Positions 36,853 to 44,659 of a stretch of 64,000 bases of DNA are shown one piece after another. Under the pieces are notes generated by a model. The model was not told where the DNA came from, did not search any database, and was given only the letters and a program-made list of their open reading frames with translations. The position numbers and the translations under genes are program-made. Each line of letters opens with the position of its first letter. The stretch's first letter is position 1. The DNA is taken from the NCBI GenBank assembly GCA_002723345.1, contig PBNV01000004.1, positions 1 through 64,000 on the forward strand, read 5' to 3'. Origin of the DNA: Rhodospirillaceae bacterium (lineage in GTDB: Bacteria; Pseudomonadota; Alphaproteobacteria; Rhodospirillales; UBA2165).

Positions 36853-37386
36853 ATGGCCGACCCACTCTATCAGATGACAGCAGAGTATGTTAAGGTGCAG
36901 GACCGCATTGTCTTCCGGGTCAGCACGCGAAAACGGATTGAATATAGAGTCTGGCTGACACGACGCTTGGTTAAGGGCCTCTGGGGGGTGGCCATTAAAG
37001 CCTTCGAATTGGAGCCCGAGGTCGCGCAACAGAGCCATCAGCCCAGCGTCAAAAAAGCCGTCATGTCCATGAGGCACCGGGAGGCTGTCCAGTCGGGAGA
37101 TTTTTCCCGCAAGCATGATACCAAAACCGTCAAACCACCGCAGATTGAACAGAACCATCCTCTTCTTGCCATTAGGGCAGAAATTGGCCGCACGGATAAG
37201 GATACGATCCGGCTCACGTTTCATACCGCCGAACAAAAAAAAGTCAGTCTGAACTTAACCAGTGAGATGCTTCACGCCGTCTGTCATCTTCTACAGAAGG
37301 CGACAGATAGGGCCGGATGGGATTTAATGCTAAATGTTGGCGATGCTGGTTCGATTGTTACCAGCAGTACGGAACAACTTCACTAA
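36853..37386 (+). CDS. Conserved protein of unknown function
   Basis: The 177-residue protein has a pattern I recall from uncharacterised alpha- and betaproteobacterial proteins: an N-terminal VQDRIVFRVSTRKRIEYRVW strand region, LTRRLVKGLWGVAIKAFE, an HREAVQSGDFS segment and a C-terminal NLTSEMLHAVCHLLQKATDRAGWDL helix. No signal peptide, membrane segment or catalytic motif is visible. I chose the ATG at 36853, five bases after the SMP-30 stop; the frame is open further upstream inside that gene. Co-transcription with the lactonase is likely. Confidence 0.75.
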   Translation: MADPLYQMTAEYVKVQDRIVFRVSTRKRIEYRVWLTRRLVKGLWGVAIKAFELEPEVAQQSHQPSVKKAVMSMRHREAVQSGDFSRKHDTKTVKPPQIEQNHPLLAIRAEIGRTDKDTIRLTFHTAEQKKVSLNLTSEMLHAVCHLLQKATDRAGWDLMLNVGDAGSIVTSSTEQLH

Positions 37387-37410
37387 GTCCCAATTTTCAG
37401 CCAGTAGACG

Positions 37411-37450
37411 CAAAAAATAAAACCGCCGCCGGCAGATGCCAGCGGCGGCT
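37411..37450 (-). terminator. Rho-independent terminator after the Sec-redoxin gene
   Basis: On the minus strand a GC-rich hairpin pairs 37423-37429 with 37442-37448 (seven G-C pairs), then has one C/A mismatch and an inner GGC/GCC stem closed by a four-base loop. It is followed by TTTTATTTTTT. It lies 24 bases after the stop of the gene at 37474. Confidence 0.85.
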
Positions 37451-37473
37451 AACGCGATCTATCTCTTCGATCG

Positions 37474-37953
37474 CTACTTGTTTAGCGACTCGAGAAAGTT
37501 GATAACTTTAAGGACATCATCTGGGTTAACCCGTCCGAGCGGTCCCGAACTATAAGATGACATCATAACCGTGCCATCATCCTTCATCAGAAATTCGCTC
37601 GGCTGAATCATCTCTGGGTGCCTAGCATCTCCATACCAAGCTCCGATTTGCTCCGCCTGCTCCCGGGTCACCCCCTCGCCGACATCAAAAGAAACATCAT
37701 TTGCCACCTCCCTTGCCTCGTCACCGGTATCCACACTGGCAGCAAAGACTTTTACACCCTTTTCTGCGAGCGCGTCCTTATGCTCTTCGAAAGCGACCAA
37801 CTGCCGCCGACAATAAGGTCACCAATGCCCCCGATAGAACAACACCACATTATATTTGCCATCCATATGATCGGGCAGATCGATAGAACCTCCCCCTGAC
37901 ACCTGAAGCGTCATGGACGGGAAAACACTGCCAGGACCCAGTTTTTCTGCCAT
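37474..37953 (-). CDS. Candidate selenocysteine-containing peroxiredoxin-like (redoxin) protein
   Basis: The reading frame starts at ATG 37953 (AAGGA upstream) and runs 159 residues to 37474 with a single in-frame TGA at 37819-37821, codon 45. The local reading is FYRGHW-TGA-PYCRRQLVAF. AhpC/TSA-type redoxins of this subfamily have RGHWCPYC, so TGA sits exactly on the peroxidatic Cys and makes a U-x-x-C motif with Cys48. The sequence is fully family-like on both sides of the TGA, and a SECIS-like hairpin follows it. The protein would reduce peroxides or disulfides with thiol partners. A nonsense mutation is the alternative. A terminator follows the gene. Confidence 0.82.
37776..37818 (-). promoter_or_regulatory. 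Candidate bacterial SECIS element
   Basis: Directly after the TGA, the mRNA can fold as an extended hairpin. An outer six-pair stem CCUUAU/AUAAGG joins bases 1-6 and 38-43 after the UGA. An inner stem GCGGC/GUCGC (37803-37807 with 37793-37797), extendable by one G-U pair, closes the loop AGUUG. The loop begins 17 bases after the UGA and has G at its second position. In E. coli fdhF the SECIS apical loop also lies about 18 bases after the UGA and carries a G-U. This matches the SelB-binding form expected for bacteria. Confidence 0.72.
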
Positions 37954-38170
37954 AATAGTTCCTTTTGATTTGAGGATTTAAGCGTTACCTGCAGCGCATT
38001 GCGGGTTTAACCTATTTAAACCAAATTCGAGCCCTTGGTTCAATCGTCCCAAGACTTAAACTTACGGATATTTCAAGGCCAGGGCAAAACACCGAGGTAT
38101 GATGCATATGTCAACGGCGATTTAAGTGCATTGTCCATTTGAGTGATTATTGCGCCGTCGAGGATCATAT

Positions 38171-38207
38171 AAAAAGGACGCGCTAGTCACCCAGCACGCC
38201 CTTTTTT
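38171..38207 (-). terminator. Rho-independent terminator after hsp20
   Basis: On the minus strand GGGCGTGCT pairs with AGCGCGTCC (nine pairs including two G-U) around an eight-base loop, followed by TTTTTATAT. It lies about 28 bases after the hsp20 stop. An A run on the other side could make it work in both directions. Confidence 0.75.
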
Positions 38208-38234
38208 GGTTTTTGAGTCCGTGCGGTTAAATGG

Positions 38235-38723
38235 TTAAGCGGCTTCCTTATCCTCAGCGCCCAAGAGTTTTTTTGCCGCACCGACAATGCCTGCCGCTGG
38301 CCCTTTGCTGATCTCAATCTGGCGGGGCTTCAGCGCCTCGGGCACTTCTCGCTTTAAATGAATGGTCAGCATGCCATTGTCCAAGCTGGCATTTGTCACT
38401 TTGACGTGATCGGCGAGATCAAAACGACGCTCAAAGGTACGGTTGGCAATCCCCTGGTGGAGATAGCTCACCGTTTCATCGTTAGTTGATCCCTTTCCTT
38501 TGACTAGAAGAAAGTTTTCCGACTGACTGATGTCTAAATCCGTCTCCGAAAAACCTGCTACTGCTATGCTGATTCGGTAAGCGTTATCATCGACGGACTC
38601 GATGTTATACGGCGGGTACGAGGGGCTTTGGCCCTGGCGTCGCGCCGTCGAGTCCAGCATTTTTTCAAGTCGTTCGAACCCAACGGAATATCTAAAAAGG
38701 GGTGAAAAATCGTAAGTACGCAT
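38235..38723 (-). CDS. Hsp20/IbpA-type small heat shock protein
   Basis: The 162-residue protein has a short N-terminal arm (DFSPLFRYSVGFERLEKMLD, as in IbpA), an alpha-crystallin domain at about residues 38-130 (YNIESVDDNAYRISIAVAGFSETDLDI, ERRFDLADHVKV, LDNGMLTIHLKRE) and a C-terminal tail. It acts as an ATP-independent holdase for unfolding proteins. The SD is strong (AAGGAGG) but sits inside a potential RNA thermometer, and a heat-shock-like promoter lies upstream. Confidence 0.93.
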   Translation of the reverse strand: MRTYDFSPLFRYSVGFERLEKMLDSTARRQGQSPSYPPYNIESVDDNAYRISIAVAGFSETDLDISQSENFLLVKGKGSTNDETVSYLHQGIANRTFERRFDLADHVKVTNASLDNGMLTIHLKREVPEALKPRQIEISKGPAAGIVGAAKKLLGAEDKEAA

Positions 38724-38730
38724 GTCATAT

Positions 38731-38796
38731 CCTCCTTCAAGCGATACGAGTTATGAAGAGATCCGCCAACATGGCCCGATCTCAAAATATGTTGGC
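38731..38796 (-). promoter_or_regulatory. ROSE-like RNA thermometer in hsp20 leader
   Basis: Just upstream of the ATG the leader reads UCGCU-UG-AAGGAGG (38731-38744). UCGCU fits the U(U/C)GCU pentamer that pairs with the Shine-Dalgarno sequence, with a bulged G, in ROSE thermometers. About 20 bases further upstream an eight-pair hairpin joins 38765-38772 with 38789-38796. Hsp20 genes of alphaproteobacteria are the classic ROSE targets. Melting at high temperature would free the SD. Confidence 0.5.
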
Positions 38797-38830
38797 CAGA
38801 ACCCTATAAAGGCGTCCTCCAACACAATTA

Positions 38831-38858
38831 ATATGGTACACCAGACTTCAGCCGCAAG
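38831..38858 (-). promoter_or_regulatory. Possible RpoH (sigma-32) promoter of hsp20
   Basis: On the minus strand CTTGCGG (38852-38858) and CCATAT (38831-38836) are 15 bases apart, which resembles the heat-shock consensus CTTGAA...CCCCATNT with mismatches. It would give a leader of about 100 bases, long enough for the thermometer. The rest of 38837-39078 holds no gene. Confidence 0.4.
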
Positions 38859-39078
38859 AGGAAAAACCGCGAAATAAAGGGAGACAGTCAGATAGAGAGG
38901 AACGTTTTTTAAATAATCAGCGCCGACAAGACGCTAGCCACCGTGACCAACTCATATAGCGCTGTTGACTGAAGAGCAGTTTGCGTGATCGGTACTCTGT
39001 AGAAAACCGAAGACGCACTCGAAAAAGATGGATGTCGGTACTGCAACAAGTTAAAGCTTAAAAAAGGCTCGGAATTTT

Positions 39079-39960
39079 ATGCCCTTGAACTCCTCTTCCT
39101 CGCTTCCCGGCATTATTCTCATGACCCTCGCCGTCATCCTTTTCGCATGGAAGGATGCACTGGCAAAACTGACTGGCGGATATTACTCCCCGATCCTCAT
39201 CATCTGGGCGCAAGTCGTATTCATGTTTGGGATTTGGTTTCCCGTCTTGGTCTACAAATATGGTTGGCGGTGGCTGATTCCCAGACCCCTGAGTTGGCAA
39301 GTGGCCCGAGGATTGTCTGCGGTTACCGCTATTGGGATCTTCTACTGGGCTATTTTGTTGATCCCACTTGCTGATGCAACGGCGATGGCTTTTACTGCGC
39401 CGCTGATTGTAACCGCGTTGTCACCATGGGTTCTAAAGGAAAAGGTAGGTGTGCGGCGTTGGAGCGCTGTCACTATCGGGTTTCTGGGTGCTCTGATACT
39501 ACTGCGACCCGCATTCGTTGGTGATAGCATTGGCTTCCTACTGGCATTTATTTCAGGACTGTTGTTGGGGTTCTTCTACACCGCTAACCGTAAACTAGCT
39601 GATGCAGCCCCCCCACTAGTGAGCGTTGCCTATACAGCATACATGGGGGTAATTGTTCTTACTCCCCTGGTTCCTCTCAAATGGGTGACGCCAAGACCCG
39701 AAGACAGCTGGCTCATTCTGGGCTTTGTAGTTCTATCAGCTATTGGGCAAAGCTGTCTTGTGACTGCCTTCCGCTTTGGACAGGCGAGCCGCGTAGCACC
39801 GTTTCACTTCATACACATTGTGGCCGCAACTTTTTTTGGTTTTCTGATATTCGACGACTTTCCCGATATGTTAACTTGGGTAGGTGTATCCGTTGTTGTA
39901 TTAAGTGGGCTTTATATTGCAATCAGAGAGACAAAAAGGATTTCCAAACAATCGGAATAA
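39079..39960 (+). CDS. EamA/DMT family transporter
   Basis: The 293-residue protein has ten predicted membrane helices in two EamA repeats. Features include GIILMTLAVILFAWKDALAKLTGGYYSP, FYWAILLIPLADATAMAFTAPLIVTALS and the second repeat QASRVAPFHFIHIVAATFFGFLIFDDFPD. It resembles S-adenosylmethionine/RhaT-like exporters of the family. The substrate is unknown. A paralogue lies at 42989. Confidence 0.9.
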   Translation: MPLNSSSSLPGIILMTLAVILFAWKDALAKLTGGYYSPILIIWAQVVFMFGIWFPVLVYKYGWRWLIPRPLSWQVARGLSAVTAIGIFYWAILLIPLADATAMAFTAPLIVTALSPWVLKEKVGVRRWSAVTIGFLGALILLRPAFVGDSIGFLLAFISGLLLGFFYTANRKLADAAPPLVSVAYTAYMGVIVLTPLVPLKWVTPRPEDSWLILGFVVLSAIGQSCLVTAFRFGQASRVAPFHFIHIVAATFFGFLIFDDFPDMLTWVGVSVVVLSGLYIAIRETKRISKQSE

Positions 39961-40063
39961 CAGTATTTTAGTTAATACCCCTGGTAACAGTATAACCCTC
40001 AAAATTACCCCGGAATTACCGGATTGGACGTTGAACGAACGCTCACCCTAGCTTTGTTGAAAT

Positions 40064-40080
40064 CCCCTGAAGCGCAGGGG
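40064..40080. repeat. GC-rich hairpin CCCCTG/CAGGGG
   Basis: A perfect six-pair inverted repeat with a five-base loop lies in the 266-base gap between the EamA gene and the 57-residue ORF. No T run follows on either strand, so it is not a good terminator. Confidence 0.4.
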
Positions 40081-40226
40081 CCTCATAAAATTTATGTAGT
40101 CATCGAGAGACCGGAAAAAAGTGGGTGTGTAAGCCATGTCTTTTTTACATAGCAGATCAATACGAATGTAATGAGCTCTCTAGACCAACCGTCCGTAAAA
40201 AAGTTCAAACTAAGGAGTAATGAGCT

Positions 40227-40400
40227 ATGATAATGGATATGCCGAAGATCGGTTGGGTCGAGAGATTGTTAGCGGATGTGGAAGTGATGACAATGGACGA
40301 AGTGTTGGAGGTAGAACGCCAACAACATCATCTTGAAAGAGAAATTGACCGAGGATACGAGAATTGGCTTAAGAACGCCACTATCCCGGAAATACACTAG
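40227..40400 (+). CDS. Small hypothetical protein (57 aa)
   Basis: AAGGAG at 40212-40217 precedes the ATG by nine bases. The frame encodes 57 residues and ends with TAG at 40398-40400. The sequence starts MIMDMPKIGWVERLLADVE and continues with an acidic, helix-prone EVLEVERQQHHLEREIDRG stretch. There is no Cys, signal or membrane segment. I recognise no family. It is convergent with the aldo/keto reductase gene. Confidence 0.55.
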   Translation: MIMDMPKIGWVERLLADVEVMTMDEVLEVERQQHHLEREIDRGYENWLKNATIPEIH

Positions 40401-40437
40401 AGGGATTGGTTCACAAACTCTCACGTGCAGGTGTTGG

Positions 40438-41442
40438 TCACACAAAAACCTTTGTCATTTGTACTTCAGCATAACGGTCGCCTGCCGCAGAACCAACTGG
40501 CACTAAGGCTGAAATATCTTCAATGTCTTGAGAAGTTAGGTGAAGGCTCACAGCGGCAACGTTTTCGTCATGACGCTCAGGCCGCTTAGTCCCAGGGATC
40601 ACAATAATATCTTCGCCCCGACCGATTAACCAAGCGAGGGCAAGCTGTGCGGGTGTACACTTCTTCCCCTGCGCGAACCGAGCTATTCTAGCGGCAAGCT
40701 CTCTATTAATACTGAAGTTTTCTCCAACAAATCTTGGGTGTTTGTGGTGAGGATCATTCTCATCTACAGAGTCGGCCATCAAATATTGATCAGTTAACAA
40801 CCCTCGCCCCAAGGGGGAATATGCGACGAATGAGATACCCAGCTCTGCAGTCGTCTCATAAATCTGCTCTGCCTCTACTCGATACATTATTGAAAATTCA
40901 CTTTGAACCGCTGCGAGAGGATGGGTAGCGTGGGCTCGGCGTATGGTTGCAGGCTTTGCCTCGCAAATGCCGATAGCCCGGACTTTTCCTTGCTCTACCA
41001 ACTTGGCCATAGCGCCCACCGTATCCTCAATAGGCACATTTTTGTCGACCCGGTGTTGGAAATACAAATCAATTTCATTGACCCCCAATCGTTGAAGGCT
41101 TTTTTCGCAGGCCTCAATCACATACTCCGGACGACCATCAACCCCCATCCCGCCACCTTCAAGCTGGGTTTGGCCAAACTTAGTTGCAAGCACAATCTTG
41201 TCGCGATAACCGTCTGATAACGCACGACCGAGGACCTCTTCATTGTGACCCCAGCCATACATATCTGACGAGTCGAGAAAATCCGTGCCCATGTCGATAG
41301 CGTAACGAACAAAGTCTATGGTCTCCTCGTCATAAGCAGTTCCGTAAGCACCAGAAAAGGACATACAGCCAAGGCCAACAGGGGCGCATTTTAGTTCACT
41401 GTTGCCCAGTCGACGTTTTACCGCGGCTTTTAAATCACTCAT
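40438..41442 (-). CDS. Aldo/keto reductase
   Basis: The 334-residue protein is an NADPH-dependent aldo/keto reductase of the YajO/AKR13-like type. The catalytic tetrad is visible: Asp and Tyr in FLDSSDMYGWG, Lys in LATKFGQ and His in LYFQHRVD. The cofactor-binding segment includes IVIPGTKRPERHDENVAA. It reduces aldehydes or ketones; the substrate is unknown. It stands alone. Confidence 0.92.
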   Translation of the reverse strand: MSDLKAAVKRRLGNSELKCAPVGLGCMSFSGAYGTAYDEETIDFVRYAIDMGTDFLDSSDMYGWGHNEEVLGRALSDGYRDKIVLATKFGQTQLEGGGMGVDGRPEYVIEACEKSLQRLGVNEIDLYFQHRVDKNVPIEDTVGAMAKLVEQGKVRAIGICEAKPATIRRAHATHPLAAVQSEFSIMYRVEAEQIYETTAELGISFVAYSPLGRGLLTDQYLMADSVDENDPHHKHPRFVGENFSINRELAARIARFAQGKKCTPAQLALAWLIGRGEDIIVIPGTKRPERHDENVAAVSLHLTSQDIEDISALVPVGSAAGDRYAEVQMTKVFV

Positions 41443-41730
41443 GACAAGACTTTCCTCATAACAAAATTGATTTCGCTAGGTAGAATAATCTGCCACTCGT
41501 TGGATTAGTAGGGTTAAATCGGATTTTTTGAATTTTAATCAAATTTTCCGAACGTATTGTCCAAATGGAAGCACATCAAGTACCGCCACAGTGCATTAAT
41601 ACCTGCAAGCAATGATGCAAATTATTTTTTAAACTTGAATAATACGAAACAAGGCACGTGTTGGCGCGGGTAAAAGCTGCTAGGTATCACTGTACAAAAA
41701 GCCGAAGGTAATTTTTACCACCCAAAAGTT

Positions 41731-42807
41731 TTAGTGAGTTCGCATTGCAGCATTTGCCAATTCTGGATGGCGATAAGCCTCGGGATAATGCATGGGATGA
41801 ATGGGTCCAAGAGGTACAACATTATTCCAGGACCGCCCAAAATACCCCTGCAGACAATGTATAAGTGAACAGCTCTCCGAAACACCAGGAATCCCATATA
41901 CCCTGCAAATCCATCGCCAAAGATTTGGAAAATCGAGCATTCGTGCCCCGTTTAGCTTCATGCGTAAGAAATAGATAGGATCGTGACGAAACAATGTTGG
42001 AAATAATCTTACATCAGCCTCGGTTAAATTGACCCCCGTAAGGAATAGGCGGCCGTCGACAGCCATCTCTTCCTCCAGGTCTTGTAGCGTTGAGAAATAT
42101 TCTTTGAAGGCAATCTCATAGACCCGCTGGTTGGCCGAAAAACCAGCCTTATATGCGCCATTGTTTATGTTCGCGTAAATGATCTGATTTAATCTATCTA
42201 TTTCAACCCTGAGTCCCGGGTTACGCTCCTCGGAGGGATACAGATCCACCCTTTCATCTGCTGCAATAGTACTTCCTAATGCTCCGGCCTGGTCATTAAG
42301 CATTCGTAAAATATCCGCACTCTCATTTGATACAATCTTTTGAGAGGATTTATCAAAGAGTATCGGAAGAGAGCTTCCGGTCGATCCTTCCGCCTCATAT
42401 ATTTGTCGCGCGATGCGAAGACTTCTGCCTGTAGCCGTCTCCATCGTGCATTCGGGTAGCGTTGCACCCGTGCTACTTGCTACTCGTTCTGGGGCAAACT
42501 CCCAGTTATCTTGACCATACGGACTATCTGCATTTGTCCGATTGGGAAAAGCCACGTCGACCGAAATACTTTTTTGCAAACCAAGAATATTTCGCGCTAT
42601 TAGAACCCGATGGCACCATGGGCAATTCAATGCAACATAAAGATGATATCTATTCAGTTCCGGCAGGAATACCGAACCCTTACTTATTTTGCCGCGGAAT
42701 ACGCTCGCTCGCCTGACAAACTCCCCATTTGCCCTTCGAGCTTCAATGTCGTCCTGCGACTCTTCTGTGGATTTATCGGCCATATAATTCTTTTTTAGAG
42801 TATCCAA
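41731..42807 (-). CDS. yqjG: Glutathionyl-hydroquinone reductase (YqjG/xi-class GST)
   Basis: The 358-residue protein is a xi-class glutathione transferase. The active-site motif is NCPWCHRVLIARNILGL, and SNESADILRMLN, NINNGAYKAGFS, LTEADVRLFPTLFRHDPIYFLRMKLN and PNLWRWICRVYGIPG follow in the family order. The first Cys of CPWC reduces glutathionyl-hydroquinones back to hydroquinones. Length is slightly above the usual 320-330. The neighbouring genes are unrelated. Confidence 0.88.
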   Translation of the reverse strand: MDTLKKNYMADKSTEESQDDIEARRANGEFVRRASVFRGKISKGSVFLPELNRYHLYVALNCPWCHRVLIARNILGLQKSISVDVAFPNRTNADSPYGQDNWEFAPERVASSTGATLPECTMETATGRSLRIARQIYEAEGSTGSSLPILFDKSSQKIVSNESADILRMLNDQAGALGSTIAADERVDLYPSEERNPGLRVEIDRLNQIIYANINNGAYKAGFSANQRVYEIAFKEYFSTLQDLEEEMAVDGRLFLTGVNLTEADVRLFPTLFRHDPIYFLRMKLNGARMLDFPNLWRWICRVYGIPGVSESCSLIHCLQGYFGRSWNNVVPLGPIHPMHYPEAYRHPELANAAMRTH

Positions 42808-42988
42808 TACTGACTGCGTTAGACTTAACTATATTCGGAACATAGATATATCAAAATTACAAACAATGTAGGATGGCTCCACCTATTTGCATGCCACGAT
42901 AGCTAATAACCTCTTCATCTGTTAAAAGATAAAAAAGGCTTTAATAAAAAATATAAATTACACGAAGGGCCGCACTATTTCCTCGCGA

Positions 42989-43897
42989 TTGCCACCCATC
43001 ACAGATCAAAGAGCAGCCATTTTGGGTGTGTTTTATGCTGCAATGTTTTCCGCATTTCTAGCCGTAGGGTGGGTCTTGGTTCGTCATGTTGCAGAAGAAA
43101 TACATCCATTAGAGGTGACGTTCTGGGGTAACTTTTTTGGTTTTGTTACATTTGTAATTGCTACCTTGCTCTCCGGAAAAGGATATTTTCGAACTACTAG
43201 AGCCAAGGCACACTTTATTCGTGCAGCATTCAACTCTTGTGCGATCTTGGCATGGTTCTGGGGGCTAACGCTCATTCCTCTTGCCGATGCTGCCGCCCTA
43301 AACTTGATCGCTCCCTTATTAATAACAATCGGAGCAATCTTCTTTTTCAAGGAAACCGTCGGTCCACGTCGTTGGTTGGCCCTTGCGGTAGGAGCGACGG
43401 GTGCACTAGTAGTTGTCCGCCCCGGTTTTCAGGACCTGGAATTAGGTATCGGGTTAGTCTCTCTAACCATTATATTCAGCGCTGGTCAGAGGCTCGTCTC
43501 AAAATCTCTCTCGCATACGGATCCCAGCGTAACGTCCGTACTGTACCTCATGTTGTTTATGTTGCCGTTTACGCTGGCAGCCTCTCTGCCTGTATGGTCT
43601 TGGCCTACACTGCCTCAATTAACATCGATGGCGATATTAGGATTTTTGCTGAGCTTAGCTCACTTTGCCTGGATGAGGGCGCTCACATACTCTGATATCA
43701 GCGCTCTTGAACCCATCGGATTTACGCGCCTCTTGTGGGGCGCGCTTTTCGGATTTCTATTCTTTTCAGAGGTGCCAACAATTTGGACATGGATCGGAGG
43801 TCTCATGATTGTTGGTGCCACAACGTACATCGCGCGACGGGAGGCTGCCTTAAGGTCTGGTTACCTAGCGAAAACAAGCACACGTGCTCACGATTGA
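42989..43897 (+). CDS. EamA/DMT family transporter
   Basis: The 302-residue protein has ten membrane helices and two EamA repeats (GVFYAAMFSAFLAVGWVLVRHV; FWGLTLIPLADAAALNLIAPLL; ALEPIGFTRLLWGALFGFLFFSE). It starts with TTG and has no clear SD; a later ATG would remove helix 1. It overlaps no gene, but its stop lies 36 bases before the DUF1330 start, so the two may be co-transcribed. Confidence 0.87.
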   Translation: MPPITDQRAAILGVFYAAMFSAFLAVGWVLVRHVAEEIHPLEVTFWGNFFGFVTFVIATLLSGKGYFRTTRAKAHFIRAAFNSCAILAWFWGLTLIPLADAAALNLIAPLLITIGAIFFFKETVGPRRWLALAVGATGALVVVRPGFQDLELGIGLVSLTIIFSAGQRLVSKSLSHTDPSVTSVLYLMLFMLPFTLAASLPVWSWPTLPQLTSMAILGFLLSLAHFAWMRALTYSDISALEPIGFTRLLWGALFGFLFFSEVPTIWTWIGGLMIVGATTYIARREAALRSGYLAKTSTRAHD

Positions 43898-43934
43898 TAA
43901 AATAGTTGGGATCAAAACTAGGAGGAACAAATCA

Positions 43935-44228
43935 ATGACTGCTTACGTAATTGCCAACTTAGATGTTACAGATCCCGCCGTTTTTTCAGACTACGGCGAG
44001 AGAGTGCTCCCAATTTTAAAAAAGTTTGGAGGTCGTTATTTAGTGAGGGGTGGCAGCGTTGAAAAACTCGAGGGAGAGCATGGATTCGAACGTTTAGTTA
44101 TTTTGGAATTTCCAGATAAAACAGCCGCAAAAAATTTCTACGATAGTCAAGAGTATGCCCCACTCTTTGTCATGCGCCGGGCAAGCGCAAAGTCAACCCT
44201 CGCTCTTGTAGAGGGATTAGATCGCTAA
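43935..44228 (+). CDS. DUF1330 domain-containing protein
   Basis: The 97-residue protein is a small ferredoxin-like-fold dimeric alpha-beta barrel of the DUF1330 family: TAYVIANLDVTDPAVFSDYGERVLPILKKFGGRYLVRGG and LEGEHGFERLVILEFPDKTAAKNFYDSQEY. The strong SD AGGAGG just upstream at 43920-43925 chooses the ATG at 43935. The function of the family is unknown. Its stop overlaps the stop of the convergent pterin dehydratase gene by four bases. Confidence 0.92.
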   Translation: MTAYVIANLDVTDPAVFSDYGERVLPILKKFGGRYLVRGGSVEKLEGEHGFERLVILEFPDKTAAKNFYDSQEYAPLFVMRRASAKSTLALVEGLDR

Positions 44229-44554
44229 ATTTGATTGATTTTCGCTGCCAAAATAAAGTCATTTTCGTGCAATCCATCAATTTCGTGGCTAAAGATCGTA
44301 ATCTCCACGTAACCCCATCCAAACGTAATATCAGGATGGTGACCTTCCTGTTCCGCAAGTGCGCCAACCATATTTACGAACGCAAGCGAGAGGGCAAAAT
44401 CGCCAAATTTGAAACGACGAAAAATATGGTGGGCATCGCCCTCAAGGGTCCAGCCCGCCGCTTGGTTCAGGAGCTTTTCAGCCTCTTCCCTCGGTAATGG
44501 CGGTATGCCGCCCCTGCAGGGGGCACAAATCTTGGCCGTTAACTCCTCAGACAT
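44225..44554 (-). CDS. phhB: Pterin-4a-carbinolamine dehydratase
   Basis: The 109-residue protein has the PCD motif QEGHHPDI with the two catalytic His residues, then WGYVEITIFSHEIDGLHENDFILAAKI. It dehydrates 4a-hydroxytetrahydrobiopterin, which supports phenylalanine hydroxylase, or moonlights elsewhere. No phhA is adjacent. A phenylalanine/tyrosine route would fit with maiA in this window. Confidence 0.93.
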   Translation of the reverse strand: MSEELTAKICAPCRGGIPPLPREEAEKLLNQAAGWTLEGDAHHIFRRFKFGDFALSLAFVNMVGALAEQEGHHPDITFGWGYVEITIFSHEIDGLHENDFILAAKINQI

Positions 44555-44659
44555 TATTCCTCCATCTGTCTCATATGGCGTCGATTGCTACAACTTGTCG
44601 CGTTGTCTATGGTTAATAACCTACAATCTCAGGGAACGGGCGCAAGCCCGCATGACTAA

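Noticed and set aside
36236..36865. Minus-strand ORF opposite the SMP-30 gene
   Set aside because: It is antisense to a well-supported gene, with no motif and no SD.
37474..37800. Reading the redoxin as a 108-residue protein starting after the TGA
   Set aside because: The upstream frame is family-like with a good RBS, so the short start is an artefact of the in-frame TGA.
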